Positions 7,816 to 13,773 of a stretch of DNA of 15,111 bases are shown piece after piece. Under the pieces are notes generated by a model that was not told the DNA's origin, did no database searches, and saw nothing but the letters and a program-made list of their open reading frames with translations. Source of the stretch: Candidatus Omnitrophota bacterium (GTDB taxonomy: Bacteria > Omnitrophota > Gorgyraeia > Gorgyraeales > Gorgyraeaceae). Position 1 is the first letter of the stretch, and every line of letters starts with the position of its first letter. Made by a program: the position numbers and the translations under genes. The stretch covers positions 1 to 15,111 of the forward strand of contig DNHS01000052.1 in assembly GCA_003485765.1 (NCBI GenBank). The letters are read 5' to 3'.

Positions 7816-8059
7816 AGAAGGCCTGTTCGCTCAGATGAAAATTTACCCCTCGCAGCATATACTAAAGCCCACCGGCTGTCTCGAGGTCGCCTTTTATATC
7901 GCATTTTGGCGGGGCTCGAAAAACTTACCCGACACAGAAACTGTGTCGGGTTCGGACAGTTTCGAGCCTTTTTGCCTCATAAAATGTGGCATATATAAAC
8001 CGCCAAAATGCTCATAAAAGGCTAAATTTTCAATTCGCTCGCAGGCCTTCCTTATGGCT
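7808..8059. repeat. Nested 250-bp inverted-repeat element abutting uvrA
   Basis: Several nested complementary arms span this stretch. The outer arms 7808-7825 and 8042-8059 pair with one mismatch in 18 and include the uvrA stop codon. Next come TGAAAATTTA (7836-7845) with 8023-8032; then GCCTTTTAT and CATTTTGGCGG (7889-7897, 7902-7912) with 8000-8010 and 8014-8022; then GGCTCGAAA (7913-7921) with 7960-7968; and at the centre CCCGACACAG-AAA-CTGTGTCGGG (7928-7950). About 43 nt on the left (7846-7888) have no partner. TTCGCTC occurs in the same orientation within both outer arms (7826-7832, 8034-8040), making an unpaired bubble. No transposase is present. A non-autonomous mobile element or a structured RNA are the two readings. 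Confidence 0.75.
7913..7973 (+). terminator. Possible transcription terminator for uvrA
   Basis: The stem GGCTCGAAA/TTTCGAGCC (7913-7921 with 7960-7968) holds the internal 10-bp CCCGACACAG hairpin and is followed at once by five T (7969-7973). This is about 100 nt after the uvrA stop. The geometry is branched, so efficiency is uncertain. Confidence 0.4.
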
Positions 8060-8079
8060 AGAGCAGAAATAAAGCTATG

Positions 8080-8244
8080 GAGTCAAGCTGGGGTCTGAGG
8101 CACATTAGAATCGTTTCGGCAAAAGTCCGCAAGGATTTATGGTGAGTTCTGTTCGGTTGACAATACGATAGTCGACAGAAGAACGAACCATAAACCGTAG
8201 CGGACGGCGAAACGATTCAGTGCCGAATGACCCCAGCTTGACTC
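8080..8244. mobile_element. 165-bp palindromic MITE-like element
   Basis: Perfect 16-bp terminal inverted repeats, GAGTCAAGCTGGGGTC at 8080-8095 and its complement at 8229-8244, bound an element that is self-complementary almost throughout. Further paired blocks are GAATCGTTTCG (8108-8118) with 8208-8218, GTCCGC (8125-8130) with 8200-8205, TTTATGGT (8136-8143) with 8187-8194, and GTTGAC/GTCGAC around the centre. ATG flanks both ends (8077-8079, 8245-8247), a possible 3-bp target duplication. No protein of useful length is encoded. It is richer in GC than neighbouring DNA. Other copies in the genome would confirm mobility; a structured non-coding RNA is the alternative. Confidence 0.65.
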
Positions 8245-8284
8245 ATGGGGGGGGCGCTATGTAGGCAGAAAGTTAATTTTTCTC

Positions 8285-8313
8285 TTGAATATTAGTCTTA
8301 CCAATGGTATATT
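8285..8313 (+). promoter_or_regulatory. Promoter of the TPR-exbB-exbD-tonB operon
   Basis: TTGAAT (8285-8290), a 17-bp spacer and TATATT (8308-8313) with an extended TG (TGG just before the -10) fit a housekeeping sigma-70 promoter. Transcription should begin near 8318-8321, leaving only about 3-6 nt before the ATG at 8324. This argues against a TTG start at 8285, which would lie in the -35 box, and predicts a nearly leaderless message. Confidence 0.65.
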
Positions 8314-8323
8314 TATAGTCAAG

Positions 8324-10780
8324 ATGCGTAATATTAAATATATATTTATTATTATATCGGCTATATTAGTATTAGCTACTTCTTTAAATGCCGAAGAGAG
8401 TTCCGATTTTATCTTAGGGAAGAAATCTTTCCAGGACGGTTTCTACGAAATAGCTGCCAAGTCATTCGAAAAATTCTTATCTAGAGAACCTGCAAACTCT
8501 GACGCCTTAGAGGCGCGGCTCTTATTAGGGGAGTCCCGCGTGTATCTTAATAGATTCAGCGATGCCATGCAAGAATTAGACGCTGTTATAAATTCAGAAA
8601 CAAACCTAGATTTCAAAGATGAGGCAATGTACTGGAAAGCAGAGATATATTTCAGGACCAGGGATTTCGAAAAAGCAAGGGAACTTTATAATGCTATCTT
8701 AACAGACTTTCCAAAATCTAATTATAGGCCTTATGTAAAATACGCATACGCATGGTCTTTGTATGAAGAAAAGAAATATCAGGAGTCTATTAATAAGTTC
8801 TCCGCGTTTATATCAGAATATCCTGCAAACGAATTAAAAGAGGATTCTGAATTAAAGATAGGCGAGATGTTTTACAGGCTTAAGAAATATAATGAATCTA
8901 TAGAGAAGTTATCCATGTTTATCCAGGGAACTAAAGATGTTAAAAAAGCCAAGCTCGCATATTTTTATATAGGAGAAGATTACTATTATCAGGATAATTA
9001 TAAAGATGCTTTAGCCTCATTTAAAAAATCGCTTGAAATGGCTCCAGATTTGAATATAGATTTTTACGCTGTATACGATACCGCGTGGAGTTATATGAAA
9101 TTAGAGCAGTATGAAGACGCTGTCAAGGAATTCAGCCGCCTTGAAGATATTAAGAAAGACGATGGCCTTATGGATGCTATACTGGGAGGCAAGGCCCAGG
9201 CGTTCATGAAGATGAATAAATTTGACGAGGCCCTGAAATGCTTTACCGAAATTATAGAAAAATTTCCTAAGAGCAGCCTGATAACGAAAGCATACCTTGA
9301 CAAATCAGAAGCGCTTTACAAACTCGGTTTATATGATGATGGCATAGACCTTCTTAGGGATGGCATAAAGAAATTTCCATCCTCTAGTTATACGGATGAC
9401 ATGAGATATAATCTTGGCTGGCTTTATTTTAAGACAGCCAGATATGATGATGCAATAGAAGAATTCAGCAAAGTAATAAAAAGTACCGACGAAGATATTT
9501 ACCGCATAACCTCGTATTGCAGGCTGGGCGATGCGTATTTCCAGCTGAATCAATTAGACAAGGCATCAGAGGCTTATGACATGGTTTTAAAAGAAGCCAA
9601 TGTGAATCCTGATGCAGTATTCGGTTATGTAGATTATGCCCAGTATCAGATAGGCAGGATACAGTTTAAATTAGAAAGATATGAGGGCGCGATTCTTGCT
9701 TTCAGGAGTTTATTGAAAAATTATCCCGAGTCTCAATATATAGAAGATACCAGCTACGGGCTTGCCTCTTCATATTTCAAAAAAGGGTCTTTTCAGGAGG
9801 CAGCTCAGGAATTTAAGGTATTTCTTGAAAAATTTAAAGATACAAAATACAAAGATGATGCTGAGTTTCAGTTGGGAAGCACTTTTTATAATACTTCTGA
9901 TTATAAGCAAGCCTTGGGCACATTCCAGAACATAGCTTCCAGGCAGCCTGACACCCAGCTCAGCCGCCGCTCATTGTATGAAATAGGGTGGTGTTATTAC
10001 AAAATGGGAGATAACAAAAAGACCTTAAACCAGTTTGAAGAATATATAACCAGGTATCCTGAAGATGAACTGGCAGGGGATGTGAGGTTCTGGTTAGGGG
10101 AATATTATGCAAACAGAAAAGATTTTATTAAAGCAGAAAAATATTTTAGTGACTTGATTAAGATATATCCGGAGGCTAGTCTTACGGATGACGCCGCATA
10201 CAGGATTGCCATAATCTTTTATGAAAAAGGCGAACTGGACAAAAGCATGAGCGCTCTGGAAAACTTGAAAACAAGTTATCCAGATAGCGATCTTATACCT
10301 ACGGCTGAACTTAAGATAATAGATATCCTTATGAAAAAGGATGATTCTGGCGAAGCAAAGGACAGGCTCTTAAAACTTACAACAGAGTATAAGAATACTG
10401 CTTTTGTAAAAGTGGCTTCCAAATATCTTGGGGATATCATGAAAAAAGAAGGAAAAATTGAAGATGCTATCAATTATTACAAAGAATCTCTGGATTCCAA
10501 GCGGGGAGATTTTAATGCCAGCGTACAACTTACAATAGCCGAACTTTATGAGGAATCAGGGGATGTTGAGAGCGCGATTACAGAATATATGAAAGTAGGA
10601 TATATATATCCTGACTCTACTGAAATAGTCGCGAATGCGACTCTTTTATGCGGCAGGCTGCTGGAAAAACAGAATAAAATTGATGAAGCAGTAAAGCTTT
10701 ATAAAAAGATAGCAGAGATGGATACAAAGGAAGCAGCGCTTGCTAAAGAGAGACTAAGAGTTTTGGAAGAGAAGAAATAA
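8324..10780 (+). CDS. Exported TPR-repeat protein (Tol/Ton-associated, CpoB/BamD-like repeats)
   Basis: An 818-aa secreted protein. The N-terminus is a typical Sec signal: MRNIKY, a hydrophobic core, then a likely signal peptidase I cut after SLNA before EES; there is no lipobox Cys. The remainder is almost entirely tandem TPR or TPR-like units of about 34-40 residues, roughly twenty in all, with recurring A...Y/F...P.S signatures (for example DFPKSNYR, KFPKSSLI, KFPSSSYT, NYPESQYI, YPDSDLIP). Such scaffolds bind partner proteins in the periplasm. It is the first gene of the exbB-exbD-tonB cluster, as TPR proteins such as CpoB/YbgF accompany tol-pal operons, but it is far longer than CpoB. 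The ATG at 8324 is preferred to an in-frame TTG at 8285 because it gives the signal peptide and follows the promoter. Partner and substrate are unknown. Confidence 0.88.
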   Translation: MRNIKYIFIIISAILVLATSLNAEESSDFILGKKSFQDGFYEIAAKSFEKFLSREPANSDALEARLLLGESRVYLNRFSDAMQELDAVINSETNLDFKDEAMYWKAEIYFRTRDFEKARELYNAILTDFPKSNYRPYVKYAYAWSLYEEKKYQESINKFSAFISEYPANELKEDSELKIGEMFYRLKKYNESIEKLSMFIQGTKDVKKAKLAYFYIGEDYYYQDNYKDALASFKKSLEMAPDLNIDFYAVYDTAWSYMKLEQYEDAVKEFSRLEDIKKDDGLMDAILGGKAQAFMKMNKFDEALKCFTEIIEKFPKSSLITKAYLDKSEALYKLGLYDDGIDLLRDGIKKFPSSSYTDDMRYNLGWLYFKTARYDDAIEEFSKVIKSTDEDIYRITSYCRLGDAYFQLNQLDKASEAYDMVLKEANVNPDAVFGYVDYAQYQIGRIQFKLERYEGAILAFRSLLKNYPESQYIEDTSYGLASSYFKKGSFQEAAQEFKVFLEKFKDTKYKDDAEFQLGSTFYNTSDYKQALGTFQNIASRQPDTQLSRRSLYEIGWCYYKMGDNKKTLNQFEEYITRYPEDELAGDVRFWLGEYYANRKDFIKAEKYFSDLIKIYPEASLTDDAAYRIAIIFYEKGELDKSMSALENLKTSYPDSDLIPTAELKIIDILMKKDDSGEAKDRLLKLTTEYKNTAFVKVASKYLGDIMKKEGKIEDAINYYKESLDSKRGDFNASVQLTIAELYEESGDVESAITEYMKVGYIYPDSTEIVANATLLCGRLLEKQNKIDEAVKLYKKIAEMDTKEAALAKERLRVLEEKK

Positions 10781-10799
10781 GTTCCAATGGAGGTTGCTT

Positions 10800-10820
10800 A
10801 TGGGAGAGCATGATGTTTGA
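10800..10820 (+). other. Six-codon overlapping ORF at the exbB start
   Basis: ATG at 10800 lies 6 nt after GGAGG (10789-10793) and encodes MGEHDV before TGA at 10818-10820, overlapping the exbB ATG at 10810 in another frame. The spacing from GGAGG is better for this start than for exbB. It could couple or throttle exbB translation, or be chance. Confidence 0.3.
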
Positions 10821-11439
10821 ATTCATCCAAAAAGGCGGGCCTGTGATGTATCCGATTATGTTATGTTCTATTATAGCTTTTGGCATAATCATGGAAAGAC
10901 TTTATTATCTTCGTAAGATTAGGATAGATACAGCGGCTTTTATGCATAATATAGAGGGTGCTTTGAAGCGCAATAAGATTGCAGAAAGCGTGAAGATATG
11001 CGAGGATACTGAGGGCCCTATCGCGCGTATAGTTAAAGCAGGGCTTTTAAAGTACGACAGGCCCAGACAGGAGATAAGGGAAGCAATAGAAGACGCAGGC
11101 CATCAGGAGGTCCCGAAGCTTGAAAGGTATATAAAAATTTTAGCCACCATAGCGCATATTTCTCCTCTTCTAGGGCTATTGGGAACTGTTGTTGGAATGG
11201 TAAAGGCTTTTCAGGTAATTCAGGTAAAAACAATTGCGCTTAATCCTGTGAGCGCAGGGGATTTGGCAGGCGGCGTATGGCAAGCGCTTTTGACTACAGC
11301 TTCAGGTCTTATTGTAGCAATACCTGTGATAGTGGCTTATCATTATCTAACCGCGAGGGTCCATGATTTTGTACTTGAGATGGAGCATACCGCAACAGAA
11401 CTCATAAATATATTGTCGCAGAGGGTGGAGGGATATTGA
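10810..11439 (+). CDS. exbB: MotA/TolQ/ExbB family proton-channel protein
   Basis: ExbB/TolQ forms the inner-membrane pentamer around an ExbD/TolR dimer and uses proton flow to power TonB or TolA. The 209-aa protein has the family layout: a first membrane helix (about 13-32), a cytoplasmic domain, then helix 2 with SPLLGLLGTVVGM (118-130) and helix 3 with QALLTTASGLIVAIP (158-172). The pore threonines are kept (Thr126, Thr162/163). At residue 158, where E. coli ExbB and many relatives have Glu (the SEAL motif), this protein has Gln (VWQAL); the position varies in the family. A tandem ATG at 10813 is better spaced from GGGAG (10802-10806). It follows the TPR gene by 29 nt and precedes exbD. 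Sequence alone does not separate ExbB from TolQ; the tonB downstream favours ExbB. Confidence 0.93.
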   Translation: MMFEFIQKGGPVMYPIMLCSIIAFGIIMERLYYLRKIRIDTAAFMHNIEGALKRNKIAESVKICEDTEGPIARIVKAGLLKYDRPRQEIREAIEDAGHQEVPKLERYIKILATIAHISPLLGLLGTVVGMVKAFQVIQVKTIALNPVSAGDLAGGVWQALLTTASGLIVAIPVIVAYHYLTARVHDFVLEMEHTATELINILSQRVEGY

Positions 11440-11476
11440 TGTTCGATCTTAATCGAAGAAAGTGAGCTGACTTGTT

Positions 11477-11875
11477 ATGAGATTCAAACAGAACTTACAC
11501 ATAGAAGCACGCGTAATAGATATGGTGCCTCTAATAAATTGTGTATATCTACTTTTAATATTTTTTCTGTTAACCTCAAATTTTATATCCCAGTCAGGTA
11601 TTAAAATAAGCCTTCCAAAGGCAGTGACAAGTGAAGTTGTGCAAGGAAATACAATTGTAATTACTGTTACCTCTGATAACAGATTTTATCTAAACGAAAC
11701 GCCTGTGACTTTAGTGGAGCTTAAAAGTAAACTTGAAAAGGCCTCTAATGCAGAGCCTATATTAATAAAAGCAGACAGGGATGTAACTCTAAGCAAAGTA
11801 GTCAATATATGGGATTTTTGCAGAGACCTTGGTATAAAACAGGTTAATATAGCTACGAATCAGGAGGTAAAGTAG
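11477..11875 (+). CDS. exbD: ExbD/TolR family protein lacking the transmembrane Asp
   Basis: ExbD/TolR has one membrane helix whose Asp carries protons through the ExbB channel, plus a periplasmic domain. The 132-aa length, the motif VIDMVPLINCVYLLLIFFLL (13-32), the ISLPKA block and the C-terminal domain (PILIKADRDV, then VNIATNQEV) all fit. The usual signature is PL-I/V-D-x-V-F-LLLIFF; here residue 21 is Asn (codon AAT at 11537-11539) at the place of the essential Asp (Asp25 in E. coli ExbD, Asp23 in TolR). Asp15 in IDM is not a substitute: it lies at the membrane edge and is separately common in the family. Either the motor works differently, is a non-conducting paralogue, or a GAT-to-AAT error is present. 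No strong ribosome binding site is seen. Confidence 0.92.
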   Translation: MRFKQNLHIEARVIDMVPLINCVYLLLIFFLLTSNFISQSGIKISLPKAVTSEVVQGNTIVITVTSDNRFYLNETPVTLVELKSKLEKASNAEPILIKADRDVTLSKVVNIWDFCRDLGIKQVNIATNQEVK

Positions 11876-11890
11876 GGATTTAATAAAATT

Positions 11891-12565
11891 ATGACATTAT
11901 TTAAAGATCGCGTTTTAAATATTGCAATATTAGTTTCAGCCTTATGGCACTTTGTGCTTATATTTTCAATTAAGCCGGTATTGCCAACGGGTCATATATT
12001 AGAGCACAATACTTCAATAGCATTTCTTGGGGATATTCTTGAAAGCGTGGGAAGTTATATTGCTGAAGTTCCTTCGGCCTATAGGTCTCAGGATCAAGAA
12101 AAATCTATCAGGAATTTTCGCCCAAAGAAGATTTTTCTTGAGAATAAAATTGATAAATTTGAACCTAGTGTTTCAGGTTTTATAAATATCCAGCCTGAGA
12201 AAAGGGAATTTTCATACTCTTCAGGAGATCGCAGCCCTTCAAATTTAAACATATACCGCAAAAAAGAAGCCGCAAGGGTTAATTTTTATGATTTTTTTAT
12301 CAAAGGAGACGCCAGGGGCAGGGTAATTATATATAAGCCGGACTTAGATAAAGTTACAATGCTGCCTTCAGATTTCAATTCAGATTTCAGCGCGAATATT
12401 AAATTCAGAATATCAAAAGACGGATTTGTTAAATATGCAGAATGCGTCACATCCAGCGGTTTTTTTGAAATAGACCAGGCAGCAATGAGGTACGTAAGGA
12501 AGTGGCAGTTTGTGCCAGCTAGCGAGGATAACCAGGAAGGGATTGTTCGGGTTAGCTTTAAATAG
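11891..12565 (+). CDS. tonB: TonB family energy-transducing protein
   Basis: A 224-aa protein with an N-terminal membrane anchor (about 10-27), a non-proline-rich periplasmic linker of some 110 residues, and a C-terminal TonB domain (about 160-224). The anchor reads NIAILVSALWHFVLIF, with Ser16 and His20 in the same spacing (and numbers) as the Ser16/His20 pair of E. coli TonB that couples to ExbB/ExbD. The TonB domain shows NIKFRISKDGFVKYAECV, then SSGFFEIDQAAMRYVRKWQF and a final VRVSF strand. TonB hands energy from the inner-membrane motor to outer-membrane transporters, so this gene points to a diderm cell. It begins 15 nt after exbD; no receptor gene is in the window. The stop codon lies within the left arm of an inverted repeat. 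Confidence 0.88.
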   Translation: MTLFKDRVLNIAILVSALWHFVLIFSIKPVLPTGHILEHNTSIAFLGDILESVGSYIAEVPSAYRSQDQEKSIRNFRPKKIFLENKIDKFEPSVSGFINIQPEKREFSYSSGDRSPSNLNIYRKKEAARVNFYDFFIKGDARGRVIIYKPDLDKVTMLPSDFNSDFSANIKFRISKDGFVKYAECVTSSGFFEIDQAAMRYVRKWQFVPASEDNQEGIVRVSFK

Positions 12566-12633
12566 GGACAGCGACTGTTTTTCCAAAATATTGTATAGGA
12601 AACGTAGAAAAACGGTCGCTGTCCCTATTTAAA
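12557..12633. repeat. REP-like inverted repeat, 27-bp arms
   Basis: The left arm 12557-12583 and right arm 12607-12633 are complementary with one mismatch (a G-T pair in RNA), enclosing a 23-nt spacer. The core AAATAGGGACAGCGACTG in the left arm resembles the palindromes associated with Y1 (RAYT/IS200-like) transposases in my recollection; no transposase is here. The left arm includes the Phe-Lys-stop end of tonB, and the next ATG is 4 nt after the right arm. The strong hairpin may end or process the tonB transcript, although A rather than T residues follow. Confidence 0.75.
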
Positions 12634-12637
12634 AAAG

Positions 12638-12859
12638 ATGATCAAAATTGAATTTTCTTTAGCAGTTGCGCTGTACCTTATTTTAACAACATGTATTATA
12701 TTATTGGTCCTTGTATTTAAAAACAGAAAAGAGCCAAAACAGTTTTCTTCGGAAAAGAATTTTTTATGGCAATGTTCTATATGTACTTATGTATACATAG
12801 ATAGCAGGCACACTAATATGTCACAGTGCCCAAGATGCGGGAGTTATAATAAAAAATAG
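12638..12859 (+). CDS. Small membrane-anchored zinc-ribbon protein
   Basis: A 73-aa protein with one hydrophobic helix (about 6-27) and a short basic linker, then a rubredoxin-like or ribbon zinc site: Cys46-x-x-Cys49 (WQCSICTYVY) and Cys64-x-x-Cys67 (QCPRCGSYN). The knuckle CPRCGS is typical of zinc ribbons that present metal or contact nucleic acid or protein. With Lys/Arg following the helix, the ribbon is probably cytoplasmic. It starts only 4 nt after the REP-like repeat and its ribosome binding site is poor. The TAG stop forms part of the GGAGG site of the next gene, so those two are tightly linked. Function is not known; possible regulatory or assembly partner of the neighbouring envelope systems is a guess. 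Confidence 0.7.
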   Translation: MIKIEFSLAVALYLILTTCIILLVLVFKNRKEPKQFSSEKNFLWQCSICTYVYIDSRHTNMSQCPRCGSYNKK

Positions 12860-12863
12860 GAGG
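12859..12863 (+). promoter_or_regulatory. GGAGG ribosome binding site sharing the upstream stop
   Basis: TAGGAGG joins the stop codon of the zinc-ribbon gene to a consensus Shine-Dalgarno, 5 nt before the ATG at 12869. This fixes the start of the 91-aa protein and suggests translational coupling of the pair. Confidence 0.75.
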
Positions 12864-12868
12864 CAAGT

Positions 12869-13144
12869 ATGTCTGATGAAAAGATTATAAATGAACATCA
12901 AGAGGAAAAATTGCCCATAGCTCCTCCTCTAAAGGTCCTGGATTACAGGACCATCAGCAGGGGTTTTGGGTGGTGGTCAGCAGTAGTGCTGGTTGAATCA
13001 TGGGGCAATAAGCGTCTGTCTATGTATCTATGGCAGAAATCAGATAACGGCTGGAAAAGAAAACAGAAATATACGATACATAGCCAGGAACGCTGGCATC
13101 TTATATCCGAAGCAGTTGAGACGTTAATAGGGGAATTGCAGTAA
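12869..13144 (+). CDS. 91-aa orphan protein, Trp-rich
   Basis: I do not recognise a family. The protein is soluble, lacks Cys and has an acidic N-terminal tail (SDEKIINEHQEEK) followed by a compact, aromatic domain: DYRTISRGFGWWSAVVLVES (25-44), then SMYLWQKSDNGWKRKQKYTI (51-70), then a helix from ERWHLISEAVETLIGEL (74-90). Six Trp in 91 residues is unusual. The alternation suggests a three- or four-stranded sheet packed by a C-terminal helix. The excellent ribosome binding site and in-phase continuity with the zinc-ribbon gene support expression. After the gene comes a short palindrome, 13168-13185. A nucleic-acid-binding role is possible from basic residues near KRKQK but is not shown. Confidence 0.7.
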   Translation: MSDEKIINEHQEEKLPIAPPLKVLDYRTISRGFGWWSAVVLVESWGNKRLSMYLWQKSDNGWKRKQKYTIHSQERWHLISEAVETLIGELQ

Positions 13145-13167
13145 AGGCAAAGGCCGAGAAATTGTAG

Positions 13168-13185
13168 GGCAGGTTTTAACCTGCC
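13168..13185. repeat. Short perfect palindrome
   Basis: GGCAGGTT-TT-AACCTGCC is an 8-bp stem with a 2-nt centre, 23 nt after the 91-aa gene. It may be a REP-type unit or a weak terminator; AAAATCTC follows rather than a T-run. TATAAT at 13194-13199 could be a -10 box for the next gene, but no matching -35 is seen. Confidence 0.5.
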
Positions 13186-13220
13186 AAAATCTCTATAATT
13201 TTAAATTCAGGACATTATTT

Positions 13221-13577
13221 ATGAAAAAATATAGTCATAATAATAAAGGTATAGCTATTTTTGTAACCATAATGCTTTTATTTCTTTTGTCTCTGATTAC
13301 TATCGCAGTTCTTTTGACAGCATATAACTATAATAATATTTGCGAAGGCCAGACAAGAAGGCTAAAGGCCATGGTTTCAGCAGAATCAGGCATTCATTAT
13401 GCTTATTATCAGCTTAGGACTGATGCATCAGCATTTGTTGCTGCTTATGATGAAATTAGTCCATGTCCCATCTCTCTGAACAGCGGTATTACTGTAGGAG
13501 TGTGGGCAACAGGACCTATATCTGGCAGATATACAATAAAGTCCAAGGCTACATATCTTAAAACACAAGTACCATAA
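13221..13577 (+). CDS. PilX/GspK-like minor pilin (pseudopilin)
   Basis: A 118-aa protein with a prepilin-type N-terminus: short basic leader ending NNKG (Gly10), then a long hydrophobic helix IAIFVTIMLLFLLSLITIAV (11-30). It lacks Glu at mature position 5, as do GspK and PilX-type minor pilins, and the following MVSAESGIHYAYYQL resembles their AAEAGL segment. Such proteins cap or prime the pilus or secretion pseudopilus. The globular part is short (about 60 residues) relative to usual PilX, and it has two Cys (41, 82). pilM lies 480 bp downstream, supporting a pilus locus. A strong terminator follows, so this is the last gene of its transcript. The start lacks a clear ribosome binding site; the Gly cleavage site and helix support it. 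Confidence 0.72.
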   Translation: MKKYSHNNKGIAIFVTIMLLFLLSLITIAVLLTAYNYNNICEGQTRRLKAMVSAESGIHYAYYQLRTDASAFVAAYDEISPCPISLNSGITVGVWATGPISGRYTIKSKATYLKTQVP

Positions 13578-13579
13578 TT

Positions 13580-13679
13580 TTTACATAACTATTTATAATT
13601 AAATAAGTTAAGGAAAAATATTGAAAACATGCTTTATTTTTCCTTATTTTTTTGTCTATTTTTAATATTTACATAACTA
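13580..13679 (+). repeat. 12-bp direct repeat flanking the terminator
   Basis: TTTACATAACTA occurs at 13580-13591 and again at 13668-13679, either side of the terminator stem, in very AT-rich DNA. AT-rich composition makes chance possible; a remnant of duplication or a protein-binding site pair are alternatives. Confidence 0.4.
13609..13653 (+). terminator. Rho-independent terminator
   Basis: A 12-bp stem (13609-13620 with 13635-13646, core AAGGAAAAATA/TATTTTTCCTT) with a 14-nt loop is followed by seven T (13647-13653). It lies 32 nt after the minor pilin stop and separates that transcript from the HTH gene. Confidence 0.85.
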
Positions 13680-13744
13680 ATTTATTTACAATATGTTACA
13701 TTATATATTATACTTTACACATTACACATTCTTTAGCCTCTTCC

Positions 13745-13773
13745 TTGACAAAGTAAGTTCTTTATGGTATATT
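13745..13773 (+). promoter_or_regulatory. Near-consensus sigma-70 promoter of the HTH gene
   Basis: TTGACA (13745-13750), exactly 17 bp, then TATATT (13768-13773) with an extended TG motif (TGG before the -10). AT-rich DNA upstream (13654-13740) could act as an UP element. The expected start of transcription, near 13780, leaves a leader of about 38 nt with a full ribosome binding site. Confidence 0.85.

Noticed and set aside
7835..8017. 60-aa frame between uvrA and the TPR gene
   Set aside because: It lies wholly within nested inverted repeats, has no ribosome site and no protein-like pattern.
8247..8254. Run of eight G as a biological signal
   Set aside because: It may be an assembly or sequencing length error, and no G-quadruplex pattern with further G-runs accompanies it.
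7816..8284. CRISPR array in the long gene-free gap
   Set aside because: The repeats are inverted, not regularly spaced direct repeats, and no cas gene is present.
8285..8326. TTG start giving a TPR protein 13 residues longer
   Set aside because: The TTG is part of the -35 box and the longer form hides the signal peptide; ATG 8324 fits better.
11439..11476. Frameshifted exbD N-terminus (MFDLNRRK)
   Set aside because: ExbD from 11477 already has a complete N-terminus and normal length, so no missing part needs explaining.
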